Origin: Achromobacter sp. UMC46
GTDB taxonomy: Bacteria > Pseudomonadota > Gammaproteobacteria > Burkholderiales > Burkholderiaceae_B
Direction of reading: 5' to 3'
Assembly: GCF_014170335.1 (NCBI RefSeq)
Contig: NZ_LZZS01000005.1
Span: forward strand, 496,001 to 560,000
Length of the DNA: 64,000 bases
The position numbers were made by a program, and so were the translations under genes. The notes beneath the pieces are model-generated. The model saw only the letters and a list, made by a program, of their open reading frames with translations, was not told where the DNA came from and made no database searches. Positions 8,666 through 16,485 of this stretch are shown here, piece after piece (the stretch's first letter is position 1; each line of letters begins with the position of its first letter).

Positions 8666-9622
8666 ATGCATACCGTCGCCGTCATCGCCTTTGAAGGCAT
8701 CAGCCCTTTCCACCTGTCCGTGCCCTGCATGGTCTTCGGCGACGACCTGGCCCGGCTGGGCGTGCCGCGCTATGAATTGCTGATCTGCGGGGAACGCAAG
8801 GGGCTGCTCCCTACGATGTCGGGCTTCAAGATCGAGGTCGAGCACGACCTGTCGGCGCTGGCCCGGGCCCACACCATCATCATGCCCGCCTGGCACGACC
8901 CCGAAGCCTCCGCGTCCCCCGCCTTGCTGGATGCGTTGCGGGCAGGGCACGCCCGGGGCGCCCGCATCGCCGGGCTTTGCCTGGGCACGTTCGTGCTGGC
9001 CGAGGCGGGCCTGCTGGACGGCCGCACCGCCGCCACGCACTGGGTCTGGGGCGACGACTTCCAACGCCGCCATCCGAAGGTCCGGCTGGACCGCAAATCC
9101 CTGTACATCGATGACGGCGACATCCTCACGTCCGCCGGTACGGCCGCCGCCATCGATTGCTGCCTGCACCTGCTGCGCCGCGACCACGGCGCCGAGATCG
9201 CCAACCGCGTCGCCCGCCGCATGGTCGTGGCGCCGCATCGGCACGGCGGCCAGGCCCAGTACATCGAACAACCGTTGCCTGAACGGCAGGGTGCGGACAT
9301 GCTCAGCGCCGCGCTCGACTGGGCCATCGAAAACCTGCGGCAGCCCCTGACGCTGGACCTGCTGGCCGACAAGGCCGGCATGAGCCGGCGGAACTTCACG
9401 CGGCGGTTCAAGGCGAAGACCGGCGCCACCGTGACCGGCTGGGTGCTGAACCACCGCCTGGCTGCGGCGCAACGGCTGCTGGAGACCAGCGGACAAGCCG
9501 TGGACCTGATCGCCGAAACCGTCGGCTTCGGGTCGTCGGTGTCATTTCGCCAGCACTTCACGCACGCGTTTGCGATTTCACCGTCCGCTTACCGGAAGCA
9601 GTTCAGAGCCGGCAGCGCATAA
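8666..9622 (+). CDS. GlxA-family regulator (DJ-1/PfpI plus AraC HTH)
   Basis: A 318-residue protein of two domains. Residues 1-190 are DJ-1/PfpI-like, with the nucleophile-elbow region AGLCLGTFVLAEAGLL and the typical RTAATHWVWGDDF. Residues 215-318 are an AraC-type double HTH (LTLDLLADKAGMSRRNFTRR, then DLIAETVGFGSSVSFRQHF). The cysteine in GLCLG is kept, but family members are usually regulators rather than enzymes. Its 128 bp gap to the divergent isochorismatase-family gene probably holds the shared control region. Confidence 0.92.
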   Translation: MHTVAVIAFEGISPFHLSVPCMVFGDDLARLGVPRYELLICGERKGLLPTMSGFKIEVEHDLSALARAHTIIMPAWHDPEASASPALLDALRAGHARGARIAGLCLGTFVLAEAGLLDGRTAATHWVWGDDFQRRHPKVRLDRKSLYIDDGDILTSAGTAAAIDCCLHLLRRDHGAEIANRVARRMVVAPHRHGGQAQYIEQPLPERQGADMLSAALDWAIENLRQPLTLDLLADKAGMSRRNFTRRFKAKTGATVTGWVLNHRLAAAQRLLETSGQAVDLIAETVGFGSSVSFRQHFTHAFAISPSAYRKQFRAGSA

Positions 9623-9662
9623 ACCTGCGGCGAGTTCAGTTCCGTCTGGCAAATGACGCGGC

Positions 9663-10529
9663 CTAGCGGTTCGCCACCAGCCATTCCCGCGGCGAGGCAC
9701 CCATCCGTTGCCTGAAGGCCTTGGACAAGGACGACGCGCTGGCAAAGCCCAGTTCGTCCGCAATCAGCTTCACAGGGCGGCCTGACCGCATCATCGACGC
9801 CGCCAAGCTCAAGCGCCAATCGGTCAGGTAGGCGGCCGGGGTGGTGCCCGTGGCGTCCTTGAAGGCGGCTGCGAACGCGCTGCGCGACATGCCGGCGATG
9901 GCGGCCATCTTCTCCAGCGGCCATTGCTCGCGCGGCGCCTGATGCAAGGCCACCAGCGCGCGGGCCAGCTTCGGGTCCGCCAGCCCCATCACCAGCCCCC
10001 CGCTGACGCCGGCCTGCGCGGGGTGATCCAGTATCCAACGCAGCAACTGGATCAGCACCACTTCAAATAGCCGGTCGGCCAGCAGGCGCGAACCGCAACG
10101 CACGTTGTCGGCTTCGGCAAACAGCAGATCCAACGCGGGCCGCAGCCCCTCGACTGCGTTCAATGGCACCCGCAGCACCGGCGGCAAGGACTGCACAAGG
10201 GGGTTGCGCTCGCCCCCGTCGAAATCCAGCGCCGCGCAGGTGAAGTCCGACCCGGCGACGGGCGGATTGATGAACTCGTGGTGCATGGCGCGGGGATAGA
10301 ACAGCAGCGTCGGTTCGGTCAGCACCATGCGCTGCGGGCCGACCCCGCCTGGCAGATGCCGCACTTCCATTTCGCCCTGACGCAGCACATGCAGAAAGCC
10401 CCTGCCCGGTTGCGCCTCGAAGGTCTGGATACCGCACAGCGCGCCCGTGTGGAACAGGCTGGCGCGCACGCGGAAGCGGTCCAGCAAGGCGGACAGGCGG
10501 TCGACAGGAGGAAGGATGGGAGCATTCAT
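9663..10529 (-). CDS. AraC-family transcriptional regulator
   Basis: A 288-residue regulator. The first 180 residues form an AraC-binding cupin-type domain (RQGEMEVRHLPGGVGP and LLFYPRAMHHEFI). The C-terminal 100 residues are the double HTH (WPLEKMAAIAGMSRSAFAAA, then KLIADELGFASASSLSKAF). It is divergent from the AhpD-like gene with about 120 bp between, so that gene is the likely target. It is convergent with the GlxA-type gene. The effector is unknown; related cupin/AraC proteins respond to small aromatic or redox signals. Confidence 0.92.
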   Translation of the reverse strand: MNAPILPPVDRLSALLDRFRVRASLFHTGALCGIQTFEAQPGRGFLHVLRQGEMEVRHLPGGVGPQRMVLTEPTLLFYPRAMHHEFINPPVAGSDFTCAALDFDGGERNPLVQSLPPVLRVPLNAVEGLRPALDLLFAEADNVRCGSRLLADRLFEVVLIQLLRWILDHPAQAGVSGGLVMGLADPKLARALVALHQAPREQWPLEKMAAIAGMSRSAFAAAFKDATGTTPAAYLTDWRLSLAASMMRSGRPVKLIADELGFASASSLSKAFRQRMGASPREWLVANR

Positions 10530-10651
10530 GGCTTGGACTACAGGACATGTTTTATGGACATAATTGATCGATACATCCAGGAATTGTACGTACGATTCCC
10601 TTAACCCGCCACTACCCGGCGGCGTCCCCTACCCAAACAGGAGTAATGACC

Positions 10652-11197
10652 ATGACCCGCGTATCCCTGATCGATCCCAGCAGCACCACCCCCGACCGCG
10701 CTGCGCTGCTGACCCAAATCCACGGCGCCTTCGGCGCCACGCCCAACATGTTCAAGGCCGTGGCCAATTCGCCCGCCGCGCTGAAAAGCATGTGGGGTGC
10801 GTTCGGTGCCTTGGGCGGCGGCGTCATCCCGGCCAAGCTGGGTGAACAGATCGCCGTCGCCGTCGCGGACCGCAATGGTTGCGGCTACTGCCTGGCCGCC
10901 CACACGGCGCTGGGTCGCAAGGCGGGCGCCAGCGCGGAAGAAATGACGGCGGCCCAAGACGGCCAATCGACCGACCCCAAGACGGCGGCCGCCTTGCGGT
11001 TTGCTCTGCAACTGGTAGAGGCGCGCGGCCAGGTCGGCCAAGCCGACGTGCAGGCCGTGCGCGCGGCAGGCTTCAGCGACGAAGAGATCGTCGAGATCCT
11101 GGCGCATGTGGCGCTGAATCTGTTCACGAACTATGTGAACGAAGCGTTCGCGGTGCCGGTGGACTTTCCCGCCGTGAAGCTGCGCCGCGCGGCGTAA
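10652..11197 (+). CDS. AhpD-like carboxymuconolactone decarboxylase-family protein
   Basis: A 181-residue alkylhydroperoxidase-D-like protein. The redox CxxC with its histidine is visible in GCGYCLAAHTAL near residues 74-82, the arrangement of AhpD peroxidases rather than of true carboxymuconolactone decarboxylases. Of two in-frame ATGs (10646 and 10652), the second is chosen because AGGAG at 10639-10643 lies eight bases before it and only two before the first. It is divergent from the AraC regulator, which probably controls it. A role in peroxide or electrophile defence is inferred. Confidence 0.88.
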   Translation: MTRVSLIDPSSTTPDRAALLTQIHGAFGATPNMFKAVANSPAALKSMWGAFGALGGGVIPAKLGEQIAVAVADRNGCGYCLAAHTALGRKAGASAEEMTAAQDGQSTDPKTAAALRFALQLVEARGQVGQADVQAVRAAGFSDEEIVEILAHVALNLFTNYVNEAFAVPVDFPAVKLRRAA

Positions 11198-11264
11198 GCC
11201 GCTTTGCGGCTGGCGGGGCCGCGGCGTGCGGACCGGCGGATCCCGCTGGCGTCGCCCGCCAGGC

Positions 11265-11460
11265 CTACGTTCCGCGCAGCAAGTGGACGGCGCGCTCCAC
11301 GCGCAGGTCCCGCACATACGACAAGGCGCGTGCTGTCCAGCCGCACCTCGGGATAACGCTGGCGAAACAGCGGCGCCAACCACCACGACGTCGTGGCCTC
11401 GTGCCCGGTCAGCAAGCCCGATACCTGGCGTTCGAACAGCGGCGCACCTTCTTCCTGACG
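11265..11460 (-). pseudogene. Remnant of a GlxA/DJ-1-AraC regulator with internal deletion
   Basis: On the minus strand, one frame reads GLLTGHEATTSWWLAPLFRQ and continues RYPEVRLDST, a typical piece of the PfpI domain of GlxA regulators (compare RTAATHWVWGDDF in the intact gene at 8666). At about 11330 the frame must shift by one to continue as LSYVRDLRVERAVHLLRGT and a stop at 11265. That second piece resembles the AraC HTH domain, which in an intact protein lies more than 100 residues later. A deletion seems to have joined the two domains out of frame. No start codon or rest of the gene is visible. Confidence 0.65.
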
Positions 11461-11508
11461 TTGGTCGAGCGCGCATGGGCCGGCGCGGCCCGTGGCGCAA
11501 CGGGCCGT

Positions 11509-11898
11509 TCAGCCCAGGCGGTAGTACCCGACAAGCTCTGGCGTGAAGGTCACCTTGTCGCTACCGACCGCCGCCAGGATGCCGCTGCGGACGGCGTCGC
11601 TGGGGCTGCCGTAAACCTCCATGCGCTTGACCACGCAGTGCTTCATGACCGCGGCGATATGGGGGTCGGACACCTCCCAATGGCGCAGGATCGCGTCGGA
11701 GTCCGCGTACAGTTGGAAGCTGTAGCACAACGCCTGTTCGGCATCGATGAATACCTGGACCATCAACTGCGGCGCATGCTGCTCGGCGAACCGCACGGCG
11801 GCGTGAATCGCCTGCTTGAATTCATCCGCATGGCCGCGGTCGAACGCCATGGTGTTGCGCAGCAGGATCGCCTGCTCCGGCCTGGGGGTTCCGTTCAT
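11509..11898 (-). CDS. Small ABM-like (dimeric alpha/beta barrel) protein, function unknown
   Basis: A 129-residue protein starting MNGTPRPEQAILLRNTMAF. An in-frame ORF extends to 11919, but AAGGAG lies eight bases before the ATG at 11898, which fixes the start. The pattern, with FDRGHADEFKQAIHAAVRF, QVFIDAEQALCYSFQLYAD and WEVSDPHIAAVMKHCVV, looks like the antibiotic-biosynthesis-monooxygenase/stress-responsive barrel fold, in which small dimers bind or oxidise organic molecules. The family call is tentative. It is convergent with the GlxA relic and the AhpD-like gene. Confidence 0.7.
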   Translation of the reverse strand: MNGTPRPEQAILLRNTMAFDRGHADEFKQAIHAAVRFAEQHAPQLMVQVFIDAEQALCYSFQLYADSDAILRHWEVSDPHIAAVMKHCVVKRMEVYGSPSDAVRSGILAAVGSDKVTFTPELVGYYRLG

Positions 11899-12183
11899 GC
11901 GGCGTTCTCCTTGGGGCATATCCGAATCTGGATGCTGAACCGGATTTTGCCGCCCGCGCGCGCCATCGCCGCGATTACCCCGATTCCCCTACGCGGCGTG
12001 GCGGATTGGCGCACCGATTCCAAGCGATAATGTTCGGTTTGCGCACGCGCTGCAGTGACCCGATGAGCGGATCGCATGCAGTTTGAAACGTTTGGAATAC
12101 TCCGTCCCCAATCAGGGCGTCACGACGCCAGTACAATTCCCCGCGCTCTCCTCTCTTTTTTCACTCCGGCCGCCTTTCTCCCC

Positions 12184-13485
12184 ATGTCCAACCTCATCGT
12201 CCACGGTGGCACGCCCCTGCGCGGCCGCGTCATCCCTTCGGCCAACAAGAACGCCGTGCTTCCCATCCTGTGCGCCACGCTGCTGACGGATCAGCCGCTG
12301 AAACTGCATGGCGTGCCGGACATCACGGACGTGCGCAAGATCCTGGACATCTTCCGCACGCTGGGCAGCGAAGTCCGGCTGGACGAAACGACCCGCACGC
12401 TGGATCTGCATCACCGGCACACGACGTTCGATGCCACGGCCCATCGCCTGCCCGAAGAGATGCGTTCGTCGATCATGCTGGTGCCGCCGCTGCTGGCCCG
12501 CTTTGGCGTGGCGCGGCTGGAAGACAACGTGAAGGGCTGCACGCTGGGCGTGCGCGAGATCGATCCCCACGTAGAGATCTTCCGTTCGTTCGGCGGCGAG
12601 GTCGAGCGCGCCAGCGGTTCCCTGCTGGTCCGCAGCAGCAGCGCGCTCAAGCCCACCCACCATTGGCTGGATTACGCGTCGGTGACCACGACCGAGAACT
12701 TCGTGTTGTGCGCGGCGGCGGCCGACGGCGAGTCGTCGTTGACCAACGCGGCGTCCGAACCGCACGTGCAGGAATTCTGCCGCTTCATGACGATGATGGG
12801 CGCCGATATCGACGGCATCGGCACGTCCCGCCTGACGGTCCGCGGCGGCAAGCCCCTGGGTGGCGGCGAGTTCACATTCGAAGAAGATTTCCACGAAATC
12901 ACGACCTTCCTGGCGCTGGGCGCGATCACGGGCGGAGACGTCGTGGTGCGCAACCGCACGCCGGGCAATTTCCCGCTGATCGACCGCACGTTCGCCAAGT
13001 TCGGCGTGCAGATCGAGCACAAGGACGGCTGGTCGCGCGCCTTGCGCACCGGGCCGCTGAAGGTGCAGACGCCCTTCACCAGCAATGTGCTGACCAAGGT
13101 CGAAGCCGCGCCCTGGCCGTACTTCCCCGTGGACCTGCTGCCGATCTTCATCGCGCTGGGCGTGTGCGCCGAAGGCAACGCGATGTTCTGGAACAAGGTC
13201 TACGACGGCGCGCTGGGCTGGACGGGCGAATTGTCGAAGTTCGGCGCGCACGTGTTTTCGTCGGACCCCCACCGCGTCGTGACCTTTGGCGGCAATCCGC
13301 TGACGCCGGCCGTGGTCGAAAGCCCCTACATCATCCGCGTCGCGATTGCCCTGTTCATGGTGGCCAGCAGCATCAAGGGCCGCTCTGAAATCCGCAACGC
13401 CACGCCGATCCGCCGCGCCCACCCCCAGTTCGTGGAAAACCTGCGCAGCCTGGGCGTGCAGGTGGAATGGACCAGCGAAGAGTAA
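12184..13485 (+). CDS. murA: MurA-type UDP-GlcNAc enolpyruvyl transferase, divergent paralogue
   Basis: A 433-residue EPSP synthase/MurA-fold enzyme starting MSNLIVHGGTPLRGRVIP at the ATG 12184; the upstream in-frame extension has no family similarity. MurA adds enolpyruvate from PEP to UDP-N-acetylglucosamine, the first committed step of peptidoglycan. Kept residues: Lys in SANKNAVLPIL, the PEP-reactive Cys in VKGCTLGVREID (near residue 121), Asp in FPVDLLPIF and Arg in SPYIIRVAIAL. Around these it departs strongly from housekeeping MurA, for example MurA's usual DRGYERIEDKLRALGA region reads RRAHPQFVENLRSLG. It stands outside any cell-wall cluster, so it is likely a second copy or a specialised transferase. 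Confidence 0.85.
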   Translation: MSNLIVHGGTPLRGRVIPSANKNAVLPILCATLLTDQPLKLHGVPDITDVRKILDIFRTLGSEVRLDETTRTLDLHHRHTTFDATAHRLPEEMRSSIMLVPPLLARFGVARLEDNVKGCTLGVREIDPHVEIFRSFGGEVERASGSLLVRSSSALKPTHHWLDYASVTTTENFVLCAAAADGESSLTNAASEPHVQEFCRFMTMMGADIDGIGTSRLTVRGGKPLGGGEFTFEEDFHEITTFLALGAITGGDVVVRNRTPGNFPLIDRTFAKFGVQIEHKDGWSRALRTGPLKVQTPFTSNVLTKVEAAPWPYFPVDLLPIFIALGVCAEGNAMFWNKVYDGALGWTGELSKFGAHVFSSDPHRVVTFGGNPLTPAVVESPYIIRVAIALFMVASSIKGRSEIRNATPIRRAHPQFVENLRSLGVQVEWTSEE

Positions 13486-13623
13486 GACCGCAGCGCATCC
13501 CCCCTTTTTTCGACCATCACATAAAAAGCACCAATTCCAGTGATGTTCAGGCTCCCCCCGGAAGAATAGTCTGCAGCAGGTCAGGCCAGGCCCCGATCCA
13601 GCAGGGGCATTCCGGGAGGCGGC

Positions 13624-14568
13624 ATGCAGAATCTGTCCCATTCGAACGGCGTCCAGAACCTGGACATCGGCGTTCGCGCGATCCAGCGAGACTACGACGC
13701 GCTGATACGGCATCTGAAAGCAAACGATGTGGTTGCTGCGCAGACGACGATCCGCGCGCTCAAGCACAACATCGAATCCATGAAATCGCTGAGCGGCTTT
13801 GCAAAAGAAGCCGCCCTGGCGACTCAGGGAGCGATCGTGTACATGATCAAGGGGCTGATCGATCTGATGACGGAGACCGAATCCAACATCCGATCGTTGA
13901 CGGCGCAACAGGAAGACGTTCTAGCCGATCAAAGCACCTTGAAGAATGCCCTCGAAGACAAGCAAAAGGCGCTTGATCTCGTCGCGGCAAAGATCAAAAA
14001 GGCCAAGGACGACCTCGCCGAGAAAGAACGCGAGAAGGCCGCCCAGCGCAGTTCCAACATTCCGATCTGGAAATGGCTCAAACGGGCCTTCTATGCCGCA
14101 TTGGACGCGATCAATACCGCCATCGAAGCGATCAAGAAAGCCCTGAATCTGGCCCACGATCAGCAGAAAACGCTTGAACGGGAGCTGGCGGACCTGGATC
14201 GGGACCGAGCGAAATTGCAAGCCGCCATGGCGAATCTCAAGGCTCGGAATCAAGCGCTGCAGGCCGAACTGGATCAGTTGAAGCCGGTCAAGCGTTCACT
14301 TGTCGACCTCAAGAAATACATGGAAACCCAACTCGTGTTTTTCAACGACGTTGCGAACTTCTACGTCCTGGCAGCCAACCGTTGCGACAGCGTCAACTAC
14401 GACATTGCCGACATCGACGAGATCATTGTGCTGCTTGGCGACGGCAACCCCGTCATCGACTACTTCGAAGACACCCGCATCGAGCGATTGTCTCTACTGG
14501 ATGCCGTGATCCGATTCGACCAGATGGTCGTGTCCGCATACCAGGCACTTGAGGCCCACCCGGCCTGA
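13624..14568 (+). CDS. Coiled-coil protein A, possible alpha-helical pore-forming toxin subunit
   Basis: A 314-residue, almost entirely helical protein with no recognised family and no signal peptide. Residues 10-90 are helical. Residues about 90-140 form a charged coiled coil, 146-175 an amphipathic/hydrophobic stretch (IPIWKWLKRAFYAALDAINT), and 178-225 a second coiled coil: a hairpin with a membrane-seeking tip. Near residues 238-254 is FFNDVANFYVLAANRC, which recurs in altered form in protein B next door. GGGAGG lies five bases before the ATG. This layout resembles subunits of alpha-pore-forming toxins (ClyA/HBL/XaxAB type). That function is inferred from architecture only. Codons are more A/T-rich than in neighbouring genes, suggesting transfer. 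Confidence 0.75.
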   Translation: MQNLSHSNGVQNLDIGVRAIQRDYDALIRHLKANDVVAAQTTIRALKHNIESMKSLSGFAKEAALATQGAIVYMIKGLIDLMTETESNIRSLTAQQEDVLADQSTLKNALEDKQKALDLVAAKIKKAKDDLAEKEREKAAQRSSNIPIWKWLKRAFYAALDAINTAIEAIKKALNLAHDQQKTLERELADLDRDRAKLQAAMANLKARNQALQAELDQLKPVKRSLVDLKKYMETQLVFFNDVANFYVLAANRCDSVNYDIADIDEIIVLLGDGNPVIDYFEDTRIERLSLLDAVIRFDQMVVSAYQALEAHPA

Positions 14569-14688
14569 TCGCCTTTCCCACACGTTTACCTCCCCCCGCA
14601 TTGCCGCCGACTCGTGCCGCAGAACAGCGGCCCTGCGTCCGCAATCAGAGTTTTCTTGAACCTTCAGCGCAAACTACGGAGAAGCAAC

Positions 14689-16431
14689 ATGGCTGCCGAA
14701 TATGAAATCCTTATCGTTGAAAACCGCGAATACGTCCTGAACGAACGCCCGTCGGCCGCCGACGTATTGGTTCTGCAGAAGCAGAAGGAGATCCTGGGCA
14801 ACCTGCGCCTGGACACCGTCATCAACAATCTGGACCTGTGCGTGGACATGTACCGACTGGCTTATATCGGCGCCACCGCGGCCAACGCCGGCGTCGTCAA
14901 GTCCAAGGTCATCGACCTGCAAAGCGAATTCGGCAAGATATGCGTGCTGGCCAATGAAACGATGCTGACCCTTAAGGACAGTTGCCAGCAAACCTTGAAG
15001 TTGCTGGACGCAGCCTATGCCTACCTGATCCAGGGCAGCGACGGCGTGGCCCTGGCCAAATTGGCGCGTTGCGCGGATCAGGCCAAGAGAATGTCGGCGG
15101 CTGCGGCAAAATTGTCCGACCAGTTCCTGGACCTGCAAGGAAAATCCGCCGAGGCCAAAAGCGAAGCGGCGCTGGCCCACGCTTCCGAAGAAGAAAAGCG
15201 GCGTCACGCCCAGCAGGAAATGTTGAAGCTGAACGCTGAACTGGAGGGTTGCGAAACCAGCATAGGGAACCTTGTCGAGGAACTCGAACGCGTCAACGCT
15301 GACCAGGCGAAGGCCGAAAAGGAGTTGTCGGCCGACAAGAAGCGGGGCTTTGCCCTTAGCATCATTTCGTTGGTAAGTGGCGTGGCGGCAGCAGGCTTGC
15401 AGACGTATGCGCAGACTCGCAACCCGCTATCGGTGCTTGTCGCGCAGAACCAGACCGGCACCATGGACAACGCTGAACTCAAGCAGATAACCGAAAAATG
15501 GGAAGCGGCAAAGAAGGAGCGAGACGACGTCAACAAGAAGCTGAGCGATCTGACCCGCAAGCTGGATTGCGCCAAAGAGACCATCGCCTTGAGCCAGAAG
15601 GAAATCGACGATCTGAAAGCGCAGCCGGACAGCGAGGCAGCACAAGAAGAGGACGGCGCCGCGAAGAAGATCAGCCGCGACAAATCCATTGCGGACAAGC
15701 AAGCGATCATTCAAGCCGAGACCAAGAACGTCGCGCAGTTTGAAGCCGATATGAAGGATCTGAAAGCGCAGTCTGCCTCAGCGGGTGAAACGTACGCCGC
15801 CTTGGGCGCCTCTGCGCGAAAACTGGCGGAAGGCACCGACAATATGGCCAAACAGTCCTTCAGCGCTGCGGACCTGTCTCAGTCGAAACTCGAAAAGATC
15901 ATCGACATCAAGCGTCAGGTCAATCAAGAACGCAACGATCTTGAGATAAAGAAGGGCGGGATGGTCGGGCAATTGGCAGCCACGGAGGTCGTCGGCGCCA
16001 ATGCCGAGATCGCGGTCAAGGCGTTGCAGGTGGCTATGTTCGCCATCAGCCAAGTCATCGTGGCGCTGAATGATGCGGCCATGTTCTGGCGGCAGATTTC
16101 GACGGCGTGCGAGAACTTGCGCCAGGACAGCATGGACAAGCAGGTGATCGACCTGGAGTCGCTGTCCAAGGACGAACGTATCGCGGAATACAAATCGCAA
16201 GTCTTCATGCTGTCATACCTGGAGCACATCTGCTCCTGGGCCGCGCTGCACGAAATCGCGCATCAATACACCATCAGCGTCGAGCAGTCTCGCACGCTGA
16301 ACAATCAGCACATCAGCCATTCGATCGATGATCCGGAGCAAGCCGCGAAGATCGTCTCGACGTTGGCCAAATCGATCAACGACAAAATCATGCTGCAGGC
16401 CACCCGGAGCGTGGCCGTGCTGGAAGCCTGA
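14689..16431 (+). CDS. Coiled-coil protein B with hydrophobic hairpin, possible partner of A
   Basis: A 580-residue helical protein starting MAAEYEILIVENREYVLNE; GGAG lies eight bases before the ATG at 14689. Residues 150-218 and about 275-400 are long charged coiled coils. Between them, 220-241 is a membrane-type segment (GFALSIISLVSGVAAAGLQT). A second apolar stretch at about 440-458 leads into VALNDAAMFWRQISTAC (459-475), which matches FFNDVANFYVLAANRC of protein A. The shared motif and shared coil-apolar-coil layout suggest A and B are distant homologues, as in two-component alpha-helical toxins. No signal peptide is seen. Function is inferred, and a role inside the cell (membrane remodelling or phage defence) is not excluded. 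Confidence 0.75.
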   Translation: MAAEYEILIVENREYVLNERPSAADVLVLQKQKEILGNLRLDTVINNLDLCVDMYRLAYIGATAANAGVVKSKVIDLQSEFGKICVLANETMLTLKDSCQQTLKLLDAAYAYLIQGSDGVALAKLARCADQAKRMSAAAAKLSDQFLDLQGKSAEAKSEAALAHASEEEKRRHAQQEMLKLNAELEGCETSIGNLVEELERVNADQAKAEKELSADKKRGFALSIISLVSGVAAAGLQTYAQTRNPLSVLVAQNQTGTMDNAELKQITEKWEAAKKERDDVNKKLSDLTRKLDCAKETIALSQKEIDDLKAQPDSEAAQEEDGAAKKISRDKSIADKQAIIQAETKNVAQFEADMKDLKAQSASAGETYAALGASARKLAEGTDNMAKQSFSAADLSQSKLEKIIDIKRQVNQERNDLEIKKGGMVGQLAATEVVGANAEIAVKALQVAMFAISQVIVALNDAAMFWRQISTACENLRQDSMDKQVIDLESLSKDERIAEYKSQVFMLSYLEHICSWAALHEIAHQYTISVEQSRTLNNQHISHSIDDPEQAAKIVSTLAKSINDKIMLQATRSVAVLEA

Positions 16432-16485
16432 CGATCGCCCCCCCACTCGAATCAATCTCCACTCCATTGACCAAGGACGACCCGC

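Noticed and set aside
12076-12183. 36-codon N-terminal extension of the MurA paralogue
   Set aside because: It has no similarity to MurA, which starts normally at the ATG 12184.
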